Source: Hamadaea sp013361475 | GTDB taxonomy: Bacteria; Actinomycetota; Actinomycetes; Mycobacteriales; Micromonosporaceae | Reading direction: 5' to 3' | Assembly (NCBI RefSeq): GCF_040654195.1 | Contig: NZ_JBFAHM010000025.1 | Location: 1-64,000 of the forward strand | Length of the DNA stretch: 64,000 nt | Part shown: positions 43,568 to 52,283 of the stretch, piece by piece | Numbering within the stretch: position 1 is the stretch's first letter | How the letters are laid out: every line of letters starts with the position of its first letter | The notes under the pieces: model-generated | What the model saw: only the letters and a program-made list of their open reading frames with translations | The model's database searches: none | Told to the model about the DNA's origin: nothing | Made by a program: the position numbers and the translations under genes

Positions 43568-44832
43568 TGTCCGACGGTCCGTTGATCTGGACGGCGGCAG
43601 CGCTCGTTGTCGTCGCCGGGTTGGTGGCCATGACGGAGGCCGCGCTCGGCGTGGTGTCTCCGGCCCGCGCCGGTGAGATGGCCAAGGAGGGTCAGCGGGG
43701 CGCCGCGACTCTCCAAGTCATCGCCGGCGACGTGGTACGCCACCTCAACCTGTTGCTGCTTCTGCGGATGGCGTGCGAACTCGTCGCCACCGTCATGGTC
43801 ACCCTCGTCGCCGTGGACGCCTTCGGCACGGCTTGGGGCGCCACCTTCACCGCCGCCGTGATGACGGTGATCCTGTTCGTCGTCATCGGCGTCGCGCCGC
43901 GCACGATCGGCCGCCAGCACGCGTACCGGGTCGGGCGGTATGCCGCGCCCATCGTGTTCTGGCTCAGCCGGGTCCTCGGCCCGCTGACCCGCCTGCTGAT
44001 CGTCCTGGGCAACGTGCTCACGCCCGGCAAGGGCTTCCGCGAGGGACCCTTCGCCACCCAGGTCGAGCTGCGGGAACTCGTCGACCTCGCGGAGCAGCGG
44101 GGCGTCGTCGAGCACGGCGAACGTCAGATGATCCACTCCGTCTTCGCCCTCGGCGAGACCATCGCCCGCGAGGTCATGGTGCCCCGGACCGAGATGGTCT
44201 GGATCGAGAGCGGCAAGACCCTGCGCCAGGCGCTGCAGCTCGCGCTGCGTTCCGGCTTCTCGCGTATCCCGGTCGTCGGCGAGTCCATCGACGACGTGCT
44301 CGGCGTCGTCTACCTCAAGGACCTGGCCCGCGCCCTGACCGGCGGATACGACGAAGGCACCACGGTCGGCCGGGTCATGCGGGAGGCGGTCTTCACGCCC
44401 GAGTCCAAGCCGATCGACGACCTGCTCGCCGAGATGCAGGCCGCCCGGACGCACATGGCCGTCGTCATCGACGAATACGGCGGCACCGCCGGCCTCATCG
44501 CGATCGAGGACATCCTGGAGGAGATCGTCGGCGAGATCACCGACGAGTACGACGTGGAGCGTCCGCCGATCGAACACCTCCCCGACGGCGCGGTCCGCGT
44601 ATCGGCGCGGCTGCCGGTCGAGGACCTCGGCGAGATCTTCGACGTGGAACTTCCGGCCAACGAGGTGGAGACGGTCGCCGGCCTGCTGGCCCAGGCCCTC
44701 GGCCGAGTGCCGATCCCCGGCGCGAGCGCCGAGGTCGGCGGCCTCACCCTCACCGCGGAGGGCGCGACCGGCCGGCGCAACCGCATCGACACCGTGCTGG
44801 TCACGCCGCAGAAGGAGCTGCAGGATGCCTGA
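43567..44832 (+). CDS. CBS-domain CNNM/CorC membrane protein (hemolysin-like)
   Basis: Membrane protein of 421 residues. The N-terminal DUF21 (CNNM) domain has about three or four helices (to about residue 170). Two CBS domains follow (about 205-325; REVMVPRTEMVWI and the later THMAVVIDEYGGTAGLIAIEDI), and then a CorC_HlyC transporter-associated domain (about 345-420; SARLPVEDLGEIF). Members relate to Mg2+/Co2+ efflux. ATG 43567 overlaps the ybeY stop. The order ybeY - CBS - deaminase-like - era is usual in actinobacteria; here the last link is lost. Confidence 0.92.
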   Translation: MSDGPLIWTAAALVVVAGLVAMTEAALGVVSPARAGEMAKEGQRGAATLQVIAGDVVRHLNLLLLLRMACELVATVMVTLVAVDAFGTAWGATFTAAVMTVILFVVIGVAPRTIGRQHAYRVGRYAAPIVFWLSRVLGPLTRLLIVLGNVLTPGKGFREGPFATQVELRELVDLAEQRGVVEHGERQMIHSVFALGETIAREVMVPRTEMVWIESGKTLRQALQLALRSGFSRIPVVGESIDDVLGVVYLKDLARALTGGYDEGTTVGRVMREAVFTPESKPIDDLLAEMQAARTHMAVVIDEYGGTAGLIAIEDILEEIVGEITDEYDVERPPIEHLPDGAVRVSARLPVEDLGEIFDVELPANEVETVAGLLAQALGRVPIPGASAEVGGLTLTAEGATGRRNRIDTVLVTPQKELQDA

Positions 44833-45193
44833 CACCCCCGCCCTCGCGCCCGCGCCCGCCGAACTCACGGCCGAGGACGCGAAGCTGGTCACCCTCGCCC
44901 GGTCGGCGCGGGCTCGCGTCGCCGCTCTGGAAGGGGCGGCGGTACGCGATCAGGACGGCCGGACCTACACCGGAGTGACGGTCGCCCTGCCCTCGTTCGG
45001 CCTGGGCGCCCTGCAACTGGCCGTGGCCGCCGCCGTGGCCGCGGGAGCCGCCACGCTGGAGGCGGCGGCCCTGGTGACCGAGGCGAGCACGCTCGACGCG
45101 CAGAACGCGGCCGCCGTACGCGACCTGTCGGGCTCCGCCCCCGTCTACCTCGCCGACGCGACCGGCAAGGCGTTCGCCGTCCTGTCGGAGTGA
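44825..45193 (+). CDS. Cytidine-deaminase-fold protein lacking catalytic residues
   Basis: A 122-residue protein occupying the position of the cytidine-deaminase gene in the ybeY-era operon of actinobacteria. It aligns over LTAEDAKLVTLARSARARVA and AVRDQDGRTYTGVTVALPS, as in deaminase-like proteins of that locus. The zinc ligands of a working cytidine deaminase (HAE or CAE and PCxxC) are missing: the corresponding part reads ATLEAAALVTEAST and there are no cysteines. So it is likely an inactive fold with another role. ATG 44825 overlaps the CBS gene by eight bases. Confidence 0.7.
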   Translation: MPDTPALAPAPAELTAEDAKLVTLARSARARVAALEGAAVRDQDGRTYTGVTVALPSFGLGALQLAVAAAVAAGAATLEAAALVTEASTLDAQNAAAVRDLSGSAPVYLADATGKAFAVLSE

Positions 45194-45202
45194 GTGGTCG
45201 GT

Positions 45203-45228
45203 GCCCGGCCCGAGTCGGTGGGCCGGGC
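45203..45228. terminator. Bidirectional terminator at the left edge of the island
   Basis: Perfect 9-bp stem GCCCGGCCC (45203-45211) / GGGCCGGGC (45220-45228) with an eight-base loop, between the convergent deaminase-like gene and the first island gene. It marks where the conserved operon stops. Confidence 0.75.
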
Positions 45229-45230
45229 GG

Positions 45231-46310
45231 TCAGGCGCCGGCTCGGCATCGTTCGGCGAAGAGGGCACGGTTGCGCTCGTCCACGTGTACGAGTTCGTCC
45301 GCCATCCGCTGCTGCGTGGCCGGATCCAAGGCTCGAAGATAGACGTGGCCTTCCTCGAAAAGGCAGCCGCGCTGGACTTTGGCCCAGTGCGATCCCTTGC
45401 CGAAGTGCACCCGTTCGCAGCCGGCGGCCGCGGCCCGCCGCACCGATTCGACGTAAACGAGATTGCCGTAGAGCCGGGTCCACTCCTCGACCTGGGGATC
45501 CCGCCCGTAGCGCAGCATGTGCATGACGCCGTGCCCGAGGACGGCCGCCGCGAAGCCGACGATCGAGTCGTTCCGGCGGGCCAGCATCATCCGCTGCGGA
45601 CCGACCAGGCGGCGGAACGCCTGGAAGGACTCCGGGGTGAACTCCGGCTCACCGCGTCGGTACTTCGTCATCAGGTGAGCGTGCAGTTCGGCGAGGCGCT
45701 CGGCGTACTCGTCGTAGTCGGCCACGTCCTCGATCTGGATGCCACTGCGGGCGAGCCGGTTGGCGTCTTTGCGGAAATGCTTGCGTGGTCCGGGGGGAAG
45801 GCTCGCGAGGAACTCCTCCATGGTGGACCCGGCGATGGGAAGGAAGAAGTCGCCCTCGTAGAAGGCGGACGCGAAGCCGGACTCGATCAGTGCGTCGCGG
45901 GTGGGCCGATCAGACCCGAGCACGAAGGAATACACCACCGCGGTCAGGCCCTCGGCTCGCGCCCAGTCCACGATCTGCTCGCTCATCCGGGCGCGGGACT
46001 CGGCGTCGCGCCCGAAGATCCGCGAACGCAGCCGCAGCGGAACGTTGACCACCAGGTGCGGGCCGACGGGGGATGCCGTCGGCCCGAGGAATTCGTCCAG
46101 ACGGAAGGTGAGGGGGATGGGTGACTGGTAGACGTAACCGACCGTGAAGGCGGACAGTCCGTCGGCGTCTCGTTCGTAGAAGTACACGGTGCGTGCGCGT
46201 GCGCCGTGCGAAGCTTCGACGAAGGTGAGGAAACCCGCGCTGTAGAGACAATCGCCCAGGCTCTCCAACTCCTCCTGGGAGAAGTCTCGGACCGTCTCAG
46301 TGACCTTCAC
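45231..46310 (-). CDS. FemAB/GNAT-like transferase 1
   Basis: Member of the FemAB-like/BioF2-like GNAT superfamily, 359 residues. Such proteins transfer an aminoacyl group from aminoacyl-tRNA, or an acyl group, to an amine; a few act in antibiotic assembly (for example FemX-like enzymes that glycylate aminosugars). Visible features are LPPGPRKHFRKDANRLARSG (about residue 190), VGFAAAVLGHGVMHMLRYGR (about 270) and FGKGSHWAKVQRGC (about 310). The last matches the K-x-QRG block of its paralogue at 47774. It starts ten bases after the aldolase-family gene, so the two are an operon. Whether tRNA is used cannot be read from sequence. Confidence 0.65.
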   Translation of the reverse strand: MKVTETVRDFSQEELESLGDCLYSAGFLTFVEASHGARARTVYFYERDADGLSAFTVGYVYQSPIPLTFRLDEFLGPTASPVGPHLVVNVPLRLRSRIFGRDAESRARMSEQIVDWARAEGLTAVVYSFVLGSDRPTRDALIESGFASAFYEGDFFLPIAGSTMEEFLASLPPGPRKHFRKDANRLARSGIQIEDVADYDEYAERLAELHAHLMTKYRRGEPEFTPESFQAFRRLVGPQRMMLARRNDSIVGFAAAVLGHGVMHMLRYGRDPQVEEWTRLYGNLVYVESVRRAAAAGCERVHFGKGSHWAKVQRGCLFEEGHVYLRALDPATQQRMADELVHVDERNRALFAERCRAGA

Positions 46311-46320
46311 TCCGCCTCCC

Positions 46321-47439
46321 TCACTCGAGCGCGCTTCTCGCAGGTAGGCGGGACAGGAGTAGTTCTCCAGCCCGGTGGACCTCCTCGGCTGACCATGAGG
46401 TGGCGTCGGCTCCGACCGAGACCTCCGCCATGCTCACACCGCCGGGCGGCTGTTCGGTCCAGCCGCCGATGAAGCGCAGCCCGTCCTGCTCGACCATCGT
46501 GAGGAAGGCTTCCTCCAGGTCGCCGGCCACGTGTGGCAGCCAGAGCTGGAACTGCTGAGTGTGGGGCGGATCGGGAAAGACGCGGGCTCCCGGAAGTCCG
46601 GCGAGGACCGTCGCCACCGTCCGGGCGTGCGCGGCGTACTCGCGCAGGCGCGGGAGTTCCTGGTCCAGTCCGATGAGCGCGCTCAGGATGTGCGGCCACT
46701 GGATGAGAATCTGCCCGCCGTAGCGGTGCCGCCACGCCTTCGCCTCGGCGACGAACTCCGCCGAGCCGGCCAGCGCGGCACCTCCGAATGCGGCCAGGGA
46801 CTTGTAGAACGAGACGTAGACGCTGTCGGCCAGGTCGGCGACGACGGGCAGATCCCGGTCGAACCAGGTCGTGCAGTCCCAGAGCCGAGCACCGTCGAAA
46901 TGCACCGAGAAACCGCGGTCGCGGGCGGCCGCACACAACTCGGTGAGCTCCTCGAAGGTCGGCAGCAGGAATCCGGCTCGCCGCAAGGGCAGTTCGACGA
47001 CGAGGGACGAGATCGGTTCGGCGAGCTCGCGTATCTCCTGCGCGGTCGGAGATCGGCGTGCCGTCGTGGGCCAGATAGACCGCAGCCCGGACACCGCCGC
47101 ATACGCCTTGCGCTCCTCCGCCTCGATGTGACCGAGCGGGTGGAGGCCGACGGCCGGATTGCCCGTGCGTTCGGCCCACACCCGCAGCGCGATCTGCTGG
47201 GCCATCGTGCCGGTCGGGAAGTAGGCCGCCGCGGGCTTGCCGAGCAGAGCGGCCACCCGATCTTCGAGTTCGCGGACTATTCCGTCGCCATAGGCGTCCT
47301 GGGGCCGATCGAGATACGCGTCGCCCCTGCCGAGTTCGGCGAGCATCTCGCCGACGGTGAGCGGGCGGCGACCCATGAAGAGTCGCACGTCCTTTCTGGA
47401 CGCGTCGAAAAGCCGACGCTCGTTATCCGCCGAAGCCAT
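46321..47439 (-). CDS. Threonine-aldolase-family PLP enzyme (beta-eliminating lyase)
   Basis: Fold-type I PLP enzyme of 372 residues in the low-specificity L-threonine aldolase group. Conserved parts are FPTGTMAQQIALRVW (phosphate-binding, about 74), HFDGARLWD with Asp182 and YVSFYKSLAAFGG with the PLP lysine Lys213. These enzymes split or make beta-hydroxy-alpha-amino acids from glycine and an aldehyde. In the island it could supply an unusual amino acid or start the scaffold. Start ATG 47439. It is the first gene of the minus-strand pair and diverges from FemAB-like 2 over about 334 bases. Confidence 0.8.
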   Translation of the reverse strand: MASADNERRLFDASRKDVRLFMGRRPLTVGEMLAELGRGDAYLDRPQDAYGDGIVRELEDRVAALLGKPAAAYFPTGTMAQQIALRVWAERTGNPAVGLHPLGHIEAEERKAYAAVSGLRSIWPTTARRSPTAQEIRELAEPISSLVVELPLRRAGFLLPTFEELTELCAAARDRGFSVHFDGARLWDCTTWFDRDLPVVADLADSVYVSFYKSLAAFGGAALAGSAEFVAEAKAWRHRYGGQILIQWPHILSALIGLDQELPRLREYAAHARTVATVLAGLPGARVFPDPPHTQQFQLWLPHVAGDLEEAFLTMVEQDGLRFIGGWTEQPPGGVSMAEVSVGADATSWSAEEVHRAGELLLSRLPARSALE

Positions 47440-47773
47440 TTCTCGTCCCCCGTTTGGACGTAGCGATCGGCGTCACCCTACCGCAGTCGAGCGACTTGCG
47501 CATCGCGTCGGAATTCTCGGGAAGCGGAGTTGTCGACACAGTGTGACGCCGGCCGGCACGCGCCGGGCGAACCCCGTTGCCCGGAAGCGTTTCCATGGAG
47601 ATCGTCGATGACTCATCGGCTACGAGGGCATCGTCCGTTGGTACATCGATGCAGGTCAACAAATAGGTCTTGCGAACCGGTCCTGCGGTCCGGCACAATA
47701 CCGGCGTCTCACGACATCGACGGGGGACGACGGCCTCGCGGCCGGCTTCGCCGTGCGTCGAGGACTGTCCGCG
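47440..47773. other. Divergent promoter region inside the island
   Basis: This 334-base gap separates the two arms of the island and should hold both promoters. One candidate for the plus strand is TTGCGA (47670-47675) and CACAAT (47694-47699), 18 bases apart. No repressor site or regulator gene was recognised. The island has no regulator of its own, so control must come from elsewhere. I see no convincing short gene. Confidence 0.4.
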
Positions 47774-49060
47774 ATGCCGGCCGACACGAACGCCAAACGG
47801 GGAGGCGATGTGTTTTCGGTGTGTTTGGCCGACGGCCGACATTCCATTGATGTATTTACTGACATCAAGGACGTTCCGCTATCGCATTGGCCTTCAACCA
47901 CAATTCCCTCCAGTGTTTATCCCACCGGTGAATGGCTGGATTCACAGCAAGGCTGGAATACGCCGACGCCGGTCTACGCGGTTCTGCGGCGGACATCGGA
48001 CGACTCCGTGGCCGCAGCCGTCTCCTGCTTCCTGGCCGAGCAGCCGGATCAGGTGCGGTTCGACAACGTTCCCCGGATGCTGCTGAACGTCGACCATCCC
48101 CGTGACTTGGCCGGCTCACTCGATGAGGCCGAGGCGTCGGTGCTGCGCGAGCGGGCGGCGTCGCTGCGGGACTCGGACGCGCTGCCGTACCCGGCGCTCG
48201 TCGTCACGGCGGCCAACGCGGCGATGTTCGGCTACGCCACCACGGAGGCGGAGTCGCCGCTGCCGGACGCGGAGACCTTGGCGGCGCTGGCGGACGGGAT
48301 CGACGTGATCGCCGAACGCCTCGGCGCACCTACCCGGGCCTTCTGGTACGTCCGCCCGGCCGACTTTCCGGACTTCGGCGACGAACTGGTGAAGAAGGGC
48401 TACGCGCGAACTCTGATCAACGCAGATTCCCGGCTGGACATCGCCTGGAATTCACTGGACGAATACGTCGCTTGGTTGCCGCGGAGCCGCCGCTACGACG
48501 TCAAACGGGAGATTCGGGCCTTCCGCGAGGCCGGCTATCGGGTCACGGTGGACGGTGGCGACGCCATCGACGAGCGCCTGTCCGAACTGTACGCAGGCCT
48601 GCAGCGGCGCTTCGGTTTCCCCGCCGAGCCGGGCGCCGTCCTGGCCGGTTTCCAGCGGGTGCGGGAACGGCTGGACGCCAAGATGCGGGTCTTCGTGGCC
48701 AGAGACGGCGACGAGCCACTGGGCTTCGTCCTCGCGCTCGAGCACGAAGGCGTGCTTTACACGCGGCAGGCCGGGTTCACCCGCGGAACGGGCTCGTCCT
48801 CGAACTTCATCTACTTCAACACGCTGTTCTACGAGATGATCGCGTACGCGATCGACCGGGGCCTGCGCGGCATCGAGTACGGCACCGAGTCCTTCGGCGC
48901 GAAGCTCCAGCGTGGCTGCCGGCTGCGGGCGATCGAGTCGTATGTGCGGTCGACTTCCGCCGCTCCTGAGGAACTCTCCGACTACTTCCAGCTCTACGAG
49001 CGCGCCATCGGCGCCTACATGGTTCAGCACGGGGTGGATCCGGCCAAGCTCGCCTCCTGA
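47774..49060 (+). CDS. FemAB/GNAT-like transferase 2
   Basis: Larger paralogue of FemAB-like 1, 428 residues from ATG 47774. The shared core is seen in LPRSRRYDVKREIRAFREAG (about residue 234), PLGFVLALEHEGVLYTRQAG (about 315) and EYGTESFGAKLQRGC (about 375). It has an extra N-terminal domain of about 80 residues. The N-terminal 60 codons are richer in A and T than the rest. Two other starts are possible: GTG 47753, and GTG 47810, which has GGGGAGG four bases upstream. The likely role is amide or ester formation with an amino acid or acyl donor, as for transferase 1. A peptidoglycan role is the alternative but is unlikely within this cluster. Confidence 0.65.
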   Translation: MPADTNAKRGGDVFSVCLADGRHSIDVFTDIKDVPLSHWPSTTIPSSVYPTGEWLDSQQGWNTPTPVYAVLRRTSDDSVAAAVSCFLAEQPDQVRFDNVPRMLLNVDHPRDLAGSLDEAEASVLRERAASLRDSDALPYPALVVTAANAAMFGYATTEAESPLPDAETLAALADGIDVIAERLGAPTRAFWYVRPADFPDFGDELVKKGYARTLINADSRLDIAWNSLDEYVAWLPRSRRYDVKREIRAFREAGYRVTVDGGDAIDERLSELYAGLQRRFGFPAEPGAVLAGFQRVRERLDAKMRVFVARDGDEPLGFVLALEHEGVLYTRQAGFTRGTGSSSNFIYFNTLFYEMIAYAIDRGLRGIEYGTESFGAKLQRGCRLRAIESYVRSTSAAPEELSDYFQLYERAIGAYMVQHGVDPAKLAS

Positions 49061-49132
49061 GCGGCGCCGCCGGCTTCTCTTCTCACATCCGCTTCATCAG
49101 TCCCCCGAGTATGCCCGAGGGAGCAGTCAGTC

Positions 49133-49909
49133 ATGCCCAAGAACGCCTCTGTCCAGGAAATCCAGTCGTTCTACGACGAGGAGGCCAGCCGCTACTACTC
49201 GACCCGCTACATCGGCGACTCGGCGGACAGCGTCGTCTGGCGCTCCCGCGCCGACGTCGTCCTCGAGCTGACCGGAGACGTCGGCGGCGTCGTCGTGGAC
49301 CTCGGTTGTGGACCGGGCGTGCTCGCTCCACGGCTGGTACGCCAGGCGGGCCGGGTCATCTCGGCCGATCTCTCCTGGGAAATGCTGAGAGTCGGCCGGG
49401 ACAACCTCGGCCTGGGTCAGGATGCGCACTGGATCAACTGCGACCTCAGCCATCTGCCCTTCGCGACGGGCAGCGTCGAGGCCCTGCTGGTGATCGGGGT
49501 CTACGGACTCGTCGAGGACCGGGCCGGCGTACTGCACGAGTTCGCACGAGTGGTACAGCCCGGCGGCCGCCTCATCATCCAGACCCCCAACGCGTGGAGC
49601 CCTCGCAAGCTCGTCGAGAAGGGCACCCGGCGACTGCGGCTGTCCCGCCGTGAGGCGTATGAGAATCGGCTCGCGACCCACGGCATCGATCCGCGGCCGC
49701 TGCGTTCCGCGGAGTTCGCTCAGATGCTGCGGACCGCCGGGTTCGTCCCCAGGCGCCGTCGCTACTACGACTTCCGGCTGCCCTTCCTCAGCCGCCTCGG
49801 GGCTCGAACCGACGCGCGTACGGCGGCCGTGCTGCATCGCCTCCTGCACCGGCGACCGGTCCTCGGCCAGCTGGGCGAAGGCCTCGTTCTCGAGGCGGAG
49901 CGCCGCTAG
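49133..49909 (+). CDS. Class I SAM-dependent methyltransferase
   Basis: Soluble methyltransferase of 258 residues. The SAM-binding glycine loop VVVDLGCGPGVLAPR is at about residues 53-67, followed by ISADLSWEML (motif acidic Asp) and CDLSHLPFATGSVEALLVIG. It is a UbiE-like small-molecule methyltransferase. The C-terminal 80 residues are Arg-rich. ATG 49133 is the start; no strong ribosome-binding site is visible. In the island it could methylate N, O or C of the product. The Trm112-like protein further down the operon could be its partner. Confidence 0.82.
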   Translation: MPKNASVQEIQSFYDEEASRYYSTRYIGDSADSVVWRSRADVVLELTGDVGGVVVDLGCGPGVLAPRLVRQAGRVISADLSWEMLRVGRDNLGLGQDAHWINCDLSHLPFATGSVEALLVIGVYGLVEDRAGVLHEFARVVQPGGRLIIQTPNAWSPRKLVEKGTRRLRLSRREAYENRLATHGIDPRPLRSAEFAQMLRTAGFVPRRRRYYDFRLPFLSRLGARTDARTAAVLHRLLHRRPVLGQLGEGLVLEAERR

Positions 49910-49953
49910 GCGCTCGGCGCCGAGCGACCACCTTCACACGGGAGGACCTCTTC

Positions 49954-51264
49954 ATGACCGGGCCGATCACCGAACGCCGCAGTGCAGCCGCCGCATTTCT
50001 GGCACGGACCCGCGCGGGCACCCACGCCCTGCGGGGCCGGGCGTTCCGTAGGTTCTGGCTGTCCCAGACCCTGTCCGGGACGGGTGAGTCGCTGGTGCAG
50101 CTCGCGTTGCCGTTCGTGGTGCTGGCCGCCGGAGGAACGCCACTCTCACTGGGACTCGTGCTGACCGCGTACGGGGTGGCGCGGGTGGTGGCCCTGCCGT
50201 TGGCCGGAGTGATCGCCGACATCGCCTCGCGGCGGTTGATCATGCTCTTGGCCGAGGCGGTCAAGATGATCGTCCATATCGTACTGTCGGCCGCGTTGTT
50301 CACTGGGCACGCGCACATCTGGCACCTGGTGCTCGGGTCGATCGCCTACGGTCTGGCGTACGGCACAGGCATGCCCGCGGCCACCGGGGTCGTGCCGCAA
50401 CTGGTCGGGAGAGAGCTGCTCCAAGAGGCCAACGCGTTGGTCAGCCTCTCGCGCAACGCGGCACAGATCGCCGGCTTCGCCGTGTCCGGCGTCCTCATCG
50501 CCGCCTTCGACCCCGAAATTGTGTATGTGCTGGGCGGGGCGTTCTTCGGCGCCAGCGCGCTCGCCCTGGCCGGTATGCCGAACGGCACCATCATCCGGTC
50601 GCAGTCCCGTTCGCTGCTGCGCGATCTGGTGCAAGGGTGGTCCGAGCTGGCCGTTCGCCGGTGGTACTGGATCAACCTGATCACGCATTGGCTCTGGAAT
50701 CTGGCGTACGCGGCCTTCTTCGTCATCGGGCCGATCATCGCGGTCCGCAGTTTCGGCGGATCCACGACGTGGAGCCTGATGTCGATCGCGGTCGCGATCG
50801 GCGGGCTGACCGGTGCGGCGGTGGCGCTCTACGTGGCGACCGACCGGCCGCTCCTGCACGGCAATCTCGCCATGGCGCTGGCGGCCCTGCCGTTCCTCGC
50901 GTTGGCGACACACTCGGGCGTCGGAGTCCTCGTCGTGGCCACCGGCGTCGCCTTCGCCGGTCCCGCGTTCCTCAACGTCGTCTGGGCCGCCACTCTCCAG
51001 GACCGGATACCCGATCACCTGCTCGCCCGGCTGAGCTCCTACGACTGGGCGTTCTCGCTGGCGGCGCTCCCGATCGGGTCGGCGATGGCGGGCTGGTCCG
51101 TCGACTCGCTCGGCGTGCCGATGACGTTGGCCTGGGCGCTGGTCTGTTGCCTGGTGCCCGGAGCAGTGGCCTTGGTGGACGGCGAACTCCGGACGTTTCG
51201 GCGCATGGGCGCCGGCGACGTGATGGAGCCAGTCGCCGCGGTGTCGGGATCGCGGGGCCGATGA
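49954..51264 (+). CDS. Major facilitator superfamily transporter
   Basis: Export protein of 436 residues with about 12 hydrophobic helices in two halves. The region between helices 2 and 3 holds GVIADIASRRLIMLLAEAV, the MFS loop motif (GxxADxxxRR). Similar proteins near actinobacterial biosynthetic genes export the product or give self-resistance. ATG 49954 follows GGGAGG. Its stop overlaps the start of Gfo/Idh 1 (ATGA), which starts a run of coupled genes. Transport direction is inferred. Confidence 0.87.
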   Translation: MTGPITERRSAAAAFLARTRAGTHALRGRAFRRFWLSQTLSGTGESLVQLALPFVVLAAGGTPLSLGLVLTAYGVARVVALPLAGVIADIASRRLIMLLAEAVKMIVHIVLSAALFTGHAHIWHLVLGSIAYGLAYGTGMPAATGVVPQLVGRELLQEANALVSLSRNAAQIAGFAVSGVLIAAFDPEIVYVLGGAFFGASALALAGMPNGTIIRSQSRSLLRDLVQGWSELAVRRWYWINLITHWLWNLAYAAFFVIGPIIAVRSFGGSTTWSLMSIAVAIGGLTGAAVALYVATDRPLLHGNLAMALAALPFLALATHSGVGVLVVATGVAFAGPAFLNVVWAATLQDRIPDHLLARLSSYDWAFSLAALPIGSAMAGWSVDSLGVPMTLAWALVCCLVPGAVALVDGELRTFRRMGAGDVMEPVAAVSGSRGR

Positions 51265-52283
51265 TGGAGCTCCAACGGATCACGCTGGCCGACGTGCCCG
51301 GGGCCGAGACCGTCATCGTCGGATTCGGCCGCTGCGGTCGCGACCTTCACCTCGGCGCCCTGCGGGAGATGGCCGCGCACCTGCGGCCGCGCCGGGTCAT
51401 CGCGGTCGACCCCCGCCCGGTCCGCGACAGCGGTCCAGTCGTCGTCCATCCGTCGATGGAGCCGGCCTGGCAGTCGCTGGCCGATCCACGAAGAGCGATC
51501 TTCCACGTCGCCACCCCGCCGCAGCTGCATCAACCGGTCGTGGCGGACCTCGTCAACCGTGGCGCCCGGCGCATCATCGTGGAGAAGCCGATCGCGCCGA
51601 CCGCCGCCGCGGCCGCGCTGCTGCTCCGGCACGCCGCAGCCGGCGGCGCGACGGTGATCCCGGTCGCGGTCTGGCCGCACAGCACGCTCGTTCGTGAGGC
51701 TCGACGGCACCTGATCGGCTTGACCGTCAAGTCGATGCATATCACCCAGAGCAAGATGCGGATCGAGCGGACCGTCACCGACCGCGGGCACCTCTCCGCC
51801 CTGCACGTCGAGGTCCCGCACCAGGTCATGCTGGCCATCGCCCTGGCCGGCAGCATCGCCGCGGTTCAGTCGGTCCGCACCTGGGACGCCCGGATCGACG
51901 GCCGGATCTACCCGGATCTCGGTGGCGCCCGGCTTGAGCTGCTGCACACCGGCGGCGTGCGTACCGAGATCTTCAGCGATCTCTGCGCTCCCGGTCGTCA
52001 GCGCCGCCTTCGTGTGGTCGGCGACGGCGTCGAGGTCAACGTCGACCTGCCGTTGTCTGCTGATAGTCACAGCGGCCGTATCCAGGTGTCCGGCTATACG
52101 CGGGCGGCCGATCGCTACGACCGTCCGCTCACCAGCTTCATGAACCACGCGTACGAGCTGTTCAAGGGAGGAGCCGAAGTGCCCGCGGTGGAACTCGGTC
52201 TGCACATGCAGGTCCTGAGGGTCCTGGAGGAAGCCGCCGTCCGTGCGGGCGAGGCGGCTCTGGACAAGGAGCGTGAACTGTGA
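51261..52283 (+). CDS. Gfo/Idh/MocA family oxidoreductase 1
   Basis: NAD(P)-dependent dehydrogenase of 340 residues. The Rossmann start VIVGFGRCGRDLHLGAL (about 18-34) and the EKP motif RIIVEKPIAP with Lys109 are clear. HVEVPHQV (about 200) takes the place of the usual DxxxH catalytic region. Such enzymes oxidise a hydroxyl of a sugar or inositol, giving the ketone an aminotransferase needs; this one is directly upstream of DegT, with a four-base overlap. ATG 51261 overlaps the MFS stop; ATG 51264 is alternative. The substrate is unknown. Confidence 0.82.
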   Translation: MMELQRITLADVPGAETVIVGFGRCGRDLHLGALREMAAHLRPRRVIAVDPRPVRDSGPVVVHPSMEPAWQSLADPRRAIFHVATPPQLHQPVVADLVNRGARRIIVEKPIAPTAAAAALLLRHAAAGGATVIPVAVWPHSTLVREARRHLIGLTVKSMHITQSKMRIERTVTDRGHLSALHVEVPHQVMLAIALAGSIAAVQSVRTWDARIDGRIYPDLGGARLELLHTGGVRTEIFSDLCAPGRQRRLRVVGDGVEVNVDLPLSADSHSGRIQVSGYTRAADRYDRPLTSFMNHAYELFKGGAEVPAVELGLHMQVLRVLEEAAVRAGEAALDKEREL

